NCBI GenBank assembly: GCA_035995885.1 | Contig: DASYKC010000200.1 | Span: 1 to 24,343, forward strand | Direction of reading: 5' to 3' | Length of the DNA: 24,343 bases | Source: Schlegelella_A sp035995885 | Lineage (GTDB): Bacteria; Pseudomonadota; Gammaproteobacteria; Burkholderiales; Burkholderiaceae_C | Shown here: piece after piece, positions 6,041 through 12,607 of the stretch | Layout of the letters: the number at the start of each line of letters is the position of its first letter | How positions within the stretch are numbered: position 1 is the first letter of the stretch | Position numbers and translations under genes: made by a program | The notes under the pieces: model-generated | The model's database searches: none | Told to the model about the DNA's origin: nothing | Seen by the model: the letters and a program-made list of their open reading frames with translations, nothing else

Positions 6041-7645
6041 ATGTCCGACCGTTCCGCCATCGCATCTGCGCGCCGACGCCTCGTGCCGCTCTTTCTCTTC
6101 GCGTCGTGCATCGCGATGCTCGCCGGCTGCGGCGGCGGCGGTGCCGGTGGCGGCACGGTCCCGAGCGGCCCGCAGGTGGGGCCGGCGCCAGGCGTCGACG
6201 GACCGGCATGGCCGGGCTTCGCGCGCGACGCGCAGCACACGGCGCTCGGCGCGATCGCGACGCAGGACCTGAACCGCGTTTCGTGGTCGACGCCGCTCGA
6301 CCTGGCGCCGCCGTACCGTGCCGACGGCACGCTGCTGGTCCACTACGGCTCGCCCGTCGTGACATCGCACAACACCGTCGTCGTGCCGGTCAAGACCGGC
6401 GCGGCCGGCGGCTTTCGCATCGAAGCGCGATCGGGCGGCAACGGCGGCGTCATCTGGTCGGCGAACACCGACTACCAGCTGCCGCCGCACAACTGGGTGC
6501 CGAGCTACAACCTCGCGCTGACGACGGGCAATCGTCTCCATGCACCCGGCGCCGGCGGCAAGCTGCTGATCAAGGACGATGCGGATTCGAGCGGCGGCAC
6601 GCTGCGTTCGGTGGTCTTCTACGGCGCCGCGACCTACCTCGCGACGGCAGCGACGTTCGACGCGAGCGTCTTCATCAACACGCCCCTCACCATCGACGCG
6701 CAGGGCAACGTCTTCTTCGGCTTCATGGTCAGCGCCGCCAATCCGGCCGGGCTGGTCAGCGGCATCGCCCGCGTCGATGCCAACGGCAACGGCGTTTGGG
6801 CGCCGGCTGGCGCGACGTCGGGCGACGCGGCGATCGACAAGGTCGCGATGAACAGCGCGCCGGCGCTTTCGGCCGACGCGAGGACGCTGTACGTCGCGGT
6901 CAACACCGCGCCCGCCGCCGGCCAGGTGCAAGGCGGCTACCTGCTCGCGCTCGACAGCACCACGCTCGCGCTCAAGGGCCGGGCGCTGCTCGTCGATCCC
7001 GCGACCGGAACGCCGGCACGCGTCAGCGACGACGCGACCTCGGCACCGACGGTCGGTCCCGACGGCGACGTCTACTTCGGCGTCCTCGAGTCGAGCTTCG
7101 GCGCGCACAACGGCCGCGGCTGGCTGCTCCACTTCGACGCCGCGCTGGCGACGCGATCCGTCGCCGGCGGCTTCGGCTGGGACGACACCGCCTCCGTCGT
7201 GCCGGCGTCGATGGTGCCGTCGTATGGCGGCAGCTCGACCTATTTGCTGATGACCAAGTACAACAACTACGCCGGCGTCGGCACCGGCAACGGCGCGAAC
7301 CGGATCGCCCTGCTCGACCCGCACGCCACCCAGATCGACCCGATCTCCGGGCTGACGATCATGAAGGAGGTCCTGACGATCCTCGGCCCGACGTTCGAGT
7401 CGGGAGCCTCGGGGCCGGTCAAGGAGTGGTGCATCAACACCGCCGCCGTCGACCCGGCGACGAAGTCGATCCTCGTCAACAGCGAGGACGGCTACCTGTA
7501 CCGCTGGGACGTCTTCGCGAACCGGCTGTCGCAGCGCATCCGGCTGACGAGCGGCATCGGCGAGTCGTACACGCCGACGGCGATCGGAGCCGACGGCGCG
7601 GTCTACGCCGTCAACAACGCGGTCCTGTTTTCGATCGCCAAGTAG
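6041..7645 (+). CDS. Lipoprotein with a PQQ-like beta-propeller fold
   Basis: A 534-aa protein with a lipoprotein signal peptide ending in the lipobox LAGC (Cys30), followed by a Gly-rich linker; it should be anchored in the inner or outer membrane facing the periplasm. The body is made of repeated blade-like units of the form D-x-x-G-x-x-[YF]: TIDAQGNVFFGF, ALSADARTLYVAVN, TVGPDGDVYFGVLES, AVDPATKSILVNSEDGYLYRWD and AIGADGAVYAVNN. This pattern is seen in PQQ-like beta-propellers. I see no redox or catalytic motif, so a binding or scaffold role is more likely than an enzyme, but this is inference. ATG 6041 is the start that gives the signal peptide; the ribosome binding site is weak (GAGAG). 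It is transcribed alone, with a convergent neighbour 33 nt beyond. Confidence 0.8.
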   Translation: MSDRSAIASARRRLVPLFLFASCIAMLAGCGGGGAGGGTVPSGPQVGPAPGVDGPAWPGFARDAQHTALGAIATQDLNRVSWSTPLDLAPPYRADGTLLVHYGSPVVTSHNTVVVPVKTGAAGGFRIEARSGGNGGVIWSANTDYQLPPHNWVPSYNLALTTGNRLHAPGAGGKLLIKDDADSSGGTLRSVVFYGAATYLATAATFDASVFINTPLTIDAQGNVFFGFMVSAANPAGLVSGIARVDANGNGVWAPAGATSGDAAIDKVAMNSAPALSADARTLYVAVNTAPAAGQVQGGYLLALDSTTLALKGRALLVDPATGTPARVSDDATSAPTVGPDGDVYFGVLESSFGAHNGRGWLLHFDAALATRSVAGGFGWDDTASVVPASMVPSYGGSSTYLLMTKYNNYAGVGTGNGANRIALLDPHATQIDPISGLTIMKEVLTILGPTFESGASGPVKEWCINTAAVDPATKSILVNSEDGYLYRWDVFANRLSQRIRLTSGIGESYTPTAIGADGAVYAVNNAVLFSIAK

Positions 7646-7678
7646 CACCGACGGCAAGGCCGAAGGCGGGCATCGCGC

Positions 7679-8398
7679 TCAGCCGCGATGCACGTCGCGC
7701 CAGCGCAGCATGTCGACGAGGCGCTGCTCGCGCGCAGCGTCGAAGCCGCAGGTCGCGGTGAAGCGCGTCGGGTTCTCGTAGGTGCCGAACAGCATGTCCC
7801 ACCAGACGATGTCGCCGTAGTTGTTGCGGTGGCGGCCGTGCTCGTGATGGATGCGATGCATCTCCGGGCGCTGGAAGAACCAGCCGACCCAGCGCGGCGT
7901 CGTCACGTTGGTGTGATAGGCGAATTCGCCGAGGGCGGTGCACAGCGTGTAGGCGGCGCCGGCCGCCGGCGTCAGGCCGAGCAGGGCGTAGACGAGGACG
8001 CTGCCGATCAGCGAGTTCGCGAGCATCTCGACCGGATGCTTGTAGAACGAGGTGATCACCTCGAGCCGCTGCGGGCTGTGATGGATCTGGTGGAAGAGGC
8101 GCCAGAGCACGTCGGACTCGTGACGCGCGCGATGCCACCAGTAGAAGACGAAGGTGGCGATGAAGTACGCGATCAGGCCGCCCGCGGCCGGGCCGACGTG
8201 ATCGGACAGGTGCAGCAGCGAGGCGCGCGACGCCCAGCGATTCCAGGTGAAGCCGGCGACGACGACGACCGCCAGCTGCGCGCCGTTGACGGCGAGGACG
8301 CGCCACCACCAGCCGCGCACGTCCGGCAGGCGCCAGCCGGGACGGGCTCGCTCGAGCAGGAAGCAGAGCACGAAGGCGGCGAAGATGAAGGGCAGCAT
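7679..8398 (-). CDS. Sterol desaturase / fatty acid hydroxylase family protein
   Basis: A 239-aa membrane protein with the histidine clusters of the di-iron fatty acid hydroxylase superfamily: HRARH (89-93), HQIHH (103-107), and HRIHHEH (181-187), plus His162 in YHTNV. Hydrophobic helices lie at about 2-16, 36-52, 73-88 and 130-155, placing the histidines on the cytoplasmic side as in other members. These enzymes hydroxylate or desaturate lipid chains using O2; substrate cannot be told here (hopanoid, fatty acid, or ether lipid are possible). ATG 8398 is preceded by GGAG at good spacing. It is divergent from an XRE-type regulator, 129 nt apart. Confidence 0.9.
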   Translation of the reverse strand: MLPFIFAAFVLCFLLERARPGWRLPDVRGWWWRVLAVNGAQLAVVVVAGFTWNRWASRASLLHLSDHVGPAAGGLIAYFIATFVFYWWHRARHESDVLWRLFHQIHHSPQRLEVITSFYKHPVEMLANSLIGSVLVYALLGLTPAAGAAYTLCTALGEFAYHTNVTTPRWVGWFFQRPEMHRIHHEHGRHRNNYGDIVWWDMLFGTYENPTRFTATCGFDAAREQRLVDMLRWRDVHRG

Positions 8399-8527
8399 GG
8401 CGGGCTCCGGTGGTCGACGAGTCGCGCCACTTTCGGCGCGGCGCGCGCCGGCGGCAAGGCGATTGCGCCGAGTCGCGGCGGCGTCCGCGCCAGGGGGCGC
8501 TCGCCGATACTCGAGGCCGCGACGCCC
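8399..8527. promoter_or_regulatory. Divergent intergenic region, hydroxylase / XRE regulator
   Basis: 129 nt of about 75% GC. GATACT (8506-8511) is a weak -10-like element 17 nt before the regulator ATG, without a matching -35 box. No clear operator palindrome stands out. Confidence 0.3.
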
Positions 8528-9274
8528 ATGAGCACGACCCTCGACCTCGTCAACGCCCTCAAGTCCGAGCTGCGCGCGGCCGGTGTCACCTACGCCGATC
8601 TCGCCGATGCGCTCGGCATGTCGGAGTCGAGCGTCAAGCGCGTCTTCGCCAAGGGCGACATGCCGCTCTCGCGCATCGACGAGATGCTGCGCGTGCTGAA
8701 GATGGATTTCGCCGAGCTGGCGCGCAAGGTCGCCGACGCGCAGCCGCTGTCGCGCCAGCTGACGGTCGAGCAGGAGGCCGCCGTCGTCGCCGACCGCAAG
8801 CTCCTGCTGCTCGCGATCTGCTGCCTCAGCCAGTGGTCGTTCGAGGCGATGACGAACGATTACGCGTTCAGCGACGCCGAGTGCACCAAGTACCTGATCC
8901 AGCTCGACCGGCTCGGCATCATCGAGCTGCGCCAGCTCAACCGCTACCGGCTCAAGGTCGCGAAAGGCTTCCGCTGGCTGCCGCACGGGCCGGTGATGAA
9001 GTACTTCCGCGAGCACGTCGCCGCCGATTACCTGAGCGGCGGCTTCGACGGCGAAGGCGAGCTGATCATGCTGGTGCACGGCGAGATCACGCCGAGCCTC
9101 GCGGGCTCGCTCGTCGAGCGGCTTCGCCGCGTCGGCCAGGACTTCGCGCAGGCCCACCTCGCCGAGCAGCGCCTGCCCGACGAGCAGCGCACCCCGTACA
9201 CGCTGCTCGTCGGCATGCGGACCTGGCTCTTCGCCGCCTTCCGCGACCTGAAGCGCGTGCCGCCGCCGGCGTGA
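8528..9274 (+). CDS. XRE-type helix-turn-helix transcriptional regulator
   Basis: A 248-aa protein. Residues 5-65 form an XRE-like HTH domain; the helix-turn-helix is TYADLADALGMSESSVKRVF (21-40), followed by KGDMPLSRIDEMLRVLKM. The remaining 180 residues are a separate domain of unknown type, with a stretch around 115-145 (FSDAECTKYLIQLDRLGIIE) that resembles a winged helix. It probably binds DNA as a dimer and may sense a ligand through the C-terminal part; both are inference. Divergent orientation to the hydroxylase gene makes that gene a plausible target. The start is the first ATG giving the intact HTH. An 18-bp perfect palindrome follows the stop. Confidence 0.85.
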   Translation: MSTTLDLVNALKSELRAAGVTYADLADALGMSESSVKRVFAKGDMPLSRIDEMLRVLKMDFAELARKVADAQPLSRQLTVEQEAAVVADRKLLLLAICCLSQWSFEAMTNDYAFSDAECTKYLIQLDRLGIIELRQLNRYRLKVAKGFRWLPHGPVMKYFREHVAADYLSGGFDGEGELIMLVHGEITPSLAGSLVERLRRVGQDFAQAHLAEQRLPDEQRTPYTLLVGMRTWLFAAFRDLKRVPPPA

Positions 9275-9280
9275 CGTCGC

Positions 9281-9298
9281 CGCGCGCCGCGGCGCGCG
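9281..9298 (+). terminator. 18-bp perfect palindrome after the regulator gene
   Basis: CGCGCGCCGCGGCGCGCG begins seven bases after the TGA and can fold to a 7-bp all-GC stem with a 4-nt loop, followed by TTCGT. This fits a hairpin terminator without a proper U-tract. Confidence 0.45.
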
Positions 9299-9401
9299 TT
9301 CGTCGCATCCGGCGTGGGATGATCTTCACCGGCGCGTTCAGCTTGTCCGCATCGGAACAAGTTCGCGAGCGGCGTCGAACGGGTACCGCGGGAGGCTCAG
9401 C

Positions 9402-10088
9402 TTGGCAATTCGTCGGCAAGCGTCGAGGTTGTTCTCGATCGCGAAACGTTCCGGCGACACGTGTGGTCGCGCCGCGCGCCCGCGCTCGCGCGCCGCCCGC
9501 CACGGCGGGTCCCTGCGCCGCGCGATCGCTCTGGCCGGCGCTGCGCTGCTGGTCGCGTCGGCCGCCGCGAGCGAGCGGGCGATCGACGTCCAGGTGGTCG
9601 TCGCCGCGCCGATCGAGACGGTCTGGCAGGGGTGGACGACGCGCGCCGGCATCCAGACTTTCTTCGCGCCCGACGCCGAGGTCGATGCGCGCGTCGGCGG
9701 CGCCTTCCACATCCACATGGATCCGCTCGCCGAGCCGGGCATGAAGGGCGCAGACGACATGCGCTTCATGGCCTTGCAGCGGCCGACGATGCTCAGCTTC
9801 GACTGGAACGCGCCGCCTTCGCTGCCCGAAGCGCGCGCCCAGCGCACCTTCGTCGTCGTTCGCCTGGCGCCGGTCGATGCGGGCTCGACCCGCGTCACGC
9901 TCCATCACACGGGTTGGGGCGACGGCGGTGAATGGGACAAGACCTACGTCTACTTCGATCGCGCCTGGCCGTTCATTCTCGCCAAGCTGAAGGCGAGCTT
10001 CGAGACCGGTCCGGCCGACTGGAGCGAATGGATGGCGCAGCTGCGCAAGGCGCATGCGGCACCGGCCGCGACGTCGGCGCCGCCTTAG
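9402..10088 (+). CDS. SRPBCC/AHSA1-like protein with an N-terminal export signal
   Basis: A 228-aa protein. After an Arg-rich N-terminus and hydrophobic segment (AIALAGAALLVASAAA, 41-56) comes a START/Bet v 1-like fold (SRPBCC) of the AHSA1 (activator of Hsp90 ATPase homologue) type: VVVAAPIETVWQGWTTRAGI, FFAPDAEVDARVGGAFHIHM, LSFDWNAPPSLPEA and HTGWGDGGEWDKTYVYFDRAW. Such domains bind hydrophobic ligands; most bacterial members are cytoplasmic, so the apparent signal is unusual. TTG 9402 is chosen because GGAGG lies six bases before it; no ATG exists upstream of the domain. With that start the n-region is about 40 residues, long for Sec export. It faces rlmJ, 25 nt away. Confidence 0.78.
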   Translation: MAIRRQASRLFSIAKRSGDTCGRAARPRSRAARHGGSLRRAIALAGAALLVASAAASERAIDVQVVVAAPIETVWQGWTTRAGIQTFFAPDAEVDARVGGAFHIHMDPLAEPGMKGADDMRFMALQRPTMLSFDWNAPPSLPEARAQRTFVVVRLAPVDAGSTRVTLHHTGWGDGGEWDKTYVYFDRAWPFILAKLKASFETGPADWSEWMAQLRKAHAAPAATSAPP

Positions 10089-10091
10089 CTC

Positions 10092-10122
10092 GCGTCGCGT
10101 CCCGCGTCGCGCGTCACGCGTC
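10092..10122. repeat. Five GCGTC copies, last four in 7-bp period
   Basis: GCGTC starts at 10092, 10097, 10104, 10111 and 10118. It bridges the convergent stops of the SRPBCC gene and rlmJ, and the last copies encode the end of RlmJ. The 12-bp palindrome CGCGTCGACGCG (10117-10128) closes it. Confidence 0.6.
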
Positions 10123-10956
10123 GACGCGGTCGATCAGGAAATTGGCGCCGGGATAGCGGCCGAGCACGTCGACCAGGTAAGGCAGCGTCCTCGCCAGCGT
10201 CGCCTGCAGCGTGTGCGGCGGGTTGAGGACGAAGACGCCGCTGCCGGCGAGGCCGAAGCCCTGCGCGTCGGGCTCCTGCACCGAGAGGCGCGCGTGCAGC
10301 CAGCCCTTCGGCGCCAGTGCGGCAAGCCGGCGCGGCAGCTGCGCCGCTTCGAGCTTCGTGACCTGCGGGTACCAGACGACGTAGATTCCGTCGGCGAAGC
10401 GCGCCACCGCTTCGCGCACCGAGGCGACGACCTTGGCGTAGTCGGCGTTGCCTTCGTAGCTCGGATCCATCAGCACCGCGCCGCGCCGCGACGGCGGCGG
10501 CACCTGCGCGCGCAAGCCGACGAAGCCGTCGCCGTCGTAGACGGTCGCGCGCGGGTTGCCGGCGAGCGTCGCGCGCAGGATCTTCTGCTCGGTCGGATGG
10601 AGCTCGAAGGCGCGCAGCTCGTCCTGCGGGCGCAGCAGCATCTGCGCGAGCGCCGGTGAGCCCGGGTACTGCGCGAGCACGCCGTCGGGATTGAAGCGCC
10701 GCACCAGCTCGCGATAGTCGGCGAGCGGCGCGGGCAGGTCGTCGCGCGTCCAGAGCGGGCCGATGCCGCGCTCGTACTCGGCGTTCTTCTTGGCGTAGCG
10801 GCCGAGCAGCGAGTAGCCGCCGGCGCCGCCGTGGGTGTCGACGAAGCGGTAGCCCTTGTCCTTGCTGCCGAGGTGGCGCAGCACGAGCATCAGGACCAGG
10901 TGCTTGAGCACGTCGGCGTGATTGCCGGCGTGAAAGGCGTGGCGATAGGCGAGCAT
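10114..10956 (-). CDS. rlmJ: 23S rRNA (adenine-2030-N6)-methyltransferase RlmJ
   Basis: A 280-aa SAM-dependent methyltransferase that modifies A2030 of 23S rRNA before ribosome assembly. It matches E. coli RlmJ throughout: MLAYRHAFHAGNHADVLKHL at the N-terminus, YRFVDTHGGAGGY (SAM site, 36-48), YPGSP, FELHPTE, and the catalytic motif at 164-168, here DPSYE where the family usually has DPPYE. The catalytic Asp164 is in place and the Pro165 position is Ser. GIYVVWYPQV and the C-terminal NPPHTL are also typical. The ATG lies three bases after the stop of the MOSC gene, so rlmJ is the last gene of an operon TupA-like/MOSC/rlmJ. Confidence 0.95.
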   Translation of the reverse strand: MLAYRHAFHAGNHADVLKHLVLMLVLRHLGSKDKGYRFVDTHGGAGGYSLLGRYAKKNAEYERGIGPLWTRDDLPAPLADYRELVRRFNPDGVLAQYPGSPALAQMLLRPQDELRAFELHPTEQKILRATLAGNPRATVYDGDGFVGLRAQVPPPSRRGAVLMDPSYEGNADYAKVVASVREAVARFADGIYVVWYPQVTKLEAAQLPRRLAALAPKGWLHARLSVQEPDAQGFGLAGSGVFVLNPPHTLQATLARTLPYLVDVLGRYPGANFLIDRVDA

Positions 10957-10959
10957 CGC

Positions 10960-11541
10960 CTACGGACGGCCCATGCGGGCGCGAAACAGCTCGCCGATGC
11001 CGACCTCGCGCGGCCCGGGCTCGATCACGAAGGTCTCGCCGGCGGCGATCGTCCCGGGCTCGCGCACCGCGAGGTACCAGCCGCACCAGGCGCTTTGCAC
11101 CATGAGCTTGCCGGCGTGCTTGAAGCCCATCGCGGCGTTCAGCTTGAAGCACGGGAAACGCGGCTCGCTGACGGCGAGCGCGCAGTCGGGGAAACGCAGG
11201 ACGTCGCCGATGAAGACCGCGCTCTCGACGACGCCTTCGACGGTGAGGTTCTCGCCCAAGGCGCCCGGCGGCAGCGCTTCGTCCCAGGCGGCGACGCCGG
11301 CCTGCGCGCGCACCGTCTGCCAGAACGGATAGTGCTCGATCGGATAGGCGTAGACCGCCTTGCTCGGCCCGCCGTGGACGGCCGGGTCGGCCTGCTCGTC
11401 GCCGTCGATGCCGAGCGGCCCGACCGCGCATCGGCCCTCGACCGCGCGCTTGGCGATCGCCGTCATCACCTGCCGGCCCGCGATCGATATCGGGCTGGCG
11501 CGCGCGACGTTCAGGCTCTGCAGCCGTCCGGACAAGACCAT
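10960..11541 (-). CDS. MOSC domain protein (YiiM-like)
   Basis: A 193-aa protein made almost entirely of a MOSC domain, the beta-strand-rich fold shared with the C-terminal part of molybdenum cofactor sulfurases. Typical elements are GIDGDEQADPAVHGGPSKAV (44-63), ALGENLTVEG (94-103), the GDVLRF strand (112-117) and the conserved Cys131 in SEPRFPCFKLN. YiiM-type stand-alone members are linked to molybdenum enzymes that reduce N-hydroxylated bases; that role is only inferred here. ATG 11541 has a poor ribosome binding site, but the upstream TupA-like gene ends 13 nt before, so reinitiation is possible. It is followed by rlmJ after three bases. Confidence 0.88.
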   Translation of the reverse strand: MVLSGRLQSLNVARASPISIAGRQVMTAIAKRAVEGRCAVGPLGIDGDEQADPAVHGGPSKAVYAYPIEHYPFWQTVRAQAGVAAWDEALPPGALGENLTVEGVVESAVFIGDVLRFPDCALAVSEPRFPCFKLNAAMGFKHAGKLMVQSAWCGWYLAVREPGTIAAGETFVIEPGPREVGIGELFRARMGRP

Positions 11542-11554
11542 TCGACGGCGGCCG

Positions 11555-12361
11555 TCAACGCGCCCGGTAGCCGGCGTGCTTGGCGACGACGGCGCTGCCG
11601 CGACCGCCGGCGATCCAGGCGACGAAGATCTTGCCGGCCGGATGGCTGACGCGAAACGAGCGCATCGCATGCACCGGCTCGGCCAGCATCGGGTCGGCCT
11701 CGGCGACGACGACGAGCGGGGCGCCGCCGACCGCCGTCCAGGCGCCGCGCTCGACCAGCGCATACGCGCCGCGCGCGCGCACCTGCGCCGTGAAGGCGCG
11801 GCCCGGTTCGGCAGCGACGTACCACGGCGCGACCGGCTCGATCCGGGCCGCGCGCCAGAGCGCCTGCTCGGCGACGTGGACGCCGGAGCCGTCGTTGGCG
11901 GAAAGGAAGACCAGGCTCGCCGGATCGGCCGCGGCCTGGGCGCGAATGCGCTCGATCGCCTCCACACCGCTGTGCCCCGGCGGCGGCAGCCGCCCGCGCA
12001 CGCCCGTCGGCGTCGGCCCGACGATGATGAATTCGCTCGTCGCGATCGGCCGCCGGTCGTGGACCAGCCCCTGCTGCTCGAGCGCGTCCTCGGCCGCCGG
12101 CGCGTTGACGAGCGCGGCGTCGACCTCGCCGTTGCGAGCCGCTTCGAGGACCGCCAGCGCCGGCCCGGGAACGAGCAGGACGGCGATGCCGGTGTCGGCG
12201 CCGAAGGCGTGCTGCAGACTCTTCGCCAGACCCGATTCGACGAGCGCACGGTCGACGCCGAGGCGCAGCGGCCCGCCCCGTTCGGACGGCTTCTGCGCGC
12301 GCGCGCCGCCGGCCAGGGCCGGCGTCGCCAGCGTGGCGACGAAAAAGCGGCGGCTCAGCAT
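11555..12361 (-). CDS. Tat-exported TupA-like (tungstate/anion) substrate-binding protein without transporter partners
   Basis: A 268-aa protein with a twin-arginine signal (SRRFFVA, residues 3-9, cleavage about ARA at 22) and a PBP-like domain. Its course follows TupA-type tungstate-binding proteins: SGLAKSLQHAFGADTGI, LEAARNGEVDAALVNAPAAED (72-92), GLVHDRRPIATSEFIIVGP (98-116), SANDGSGVHVAEQALW (154-169), and a late IFVAWIAGG. The usual oxyanion motifs TTTS and SRGDxSGTH are changed to VDRA and SANDGSGVH, so the ligand may differ. No permease or ATPase gene lies next to it. ATG 12361 gives the intact Tat motif. It heads an operon with the MOSC gene and rlmJ and is divergent from pckG. Confidence 0.8.
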   Translation of the reverse strand: MLSRRFFVATLATPALAGGARAQKPSERGGPLRLGVDRALVESGLAKSLQHAFGADTGIAVLLVPGPALAVLEAARNGEVDAALVNAPAAEDALEQQGLVHDRRPIATSEFIIVGPTPTGVRGRLPPPGHSGVEAIERIRAQAAADPASLVFLSANDGSGVHVAEQALWRAARIEPVAPWYVAAEPGRAFTAQVRARGAYALVERGAWTAVGGAPLVVVAEADPMLAEPVHAMRSFRVSHPAGKIFVAWIAGGRGSAVVAKHAGYRAR

Positions 12362-12409
12362 GCGCTCATTATTGCGGGCCCCCGATCGCGGGGTGGCGGG
12401 CGGACGGCC

Positions 12410-12429
12410 GGTCGAAGCGGTCTTCGACC
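12410..12429. promoter_or_regulatory. Perfect inverted repeat in the pckG upstream region (operator candidate)
   Basis: GGTCGAAG-CGGT-CTTCGACC: two 8-bp arms and a 4-bp centre. It lies where the -35 box of a promoter with -10 TACACT (12437-12442) would be. The position suggests a repressor or activator site for pckG, possibly also for the divergent TupA-like gene. A further short repeat, CCCCG-ATCG-CGGGG, is at 12380-12393. Confidence 0.45.
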
Positions 12430-12436
12430 CGGCGGC

Positions 12437-12442
12437 TACACT
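12437..12442 (+). promoter_or_regulatory. Possible -10 element of the pckG promoter
   Basis: TACACT, four of six consensus bases, just downstream of the inverted repeat. There is no consensus -35 box at 17-18 nt. If used, the pckG leader would be about 160 nt; 12443-12607 is pyrimidine-rich and shows no other feature I can name. Confidence 0.3.
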
Positions 12443-12607
12443 GGCACACCCCCAGAACGAGCGCACCGCCGCGCACTGAGACACCGACCCACGAGTCGCG
12501 ATTCGCCCGCCACCGCCGCCATTCGCTCCGGTTCAGGCACCCCGTTCGCCCTTGTCTCGATCGCCCGGCCGCGCCTGTCGCCCGGATTCATTTCCTTCGA
12601 GCCTGTC

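Noticed and set aside
10117..10128. CGCGTCGACGCG palindrome as an operator
   Set aside because: It lies within the rlmJ coding end and is explained by the GCGTC repeat next to it.
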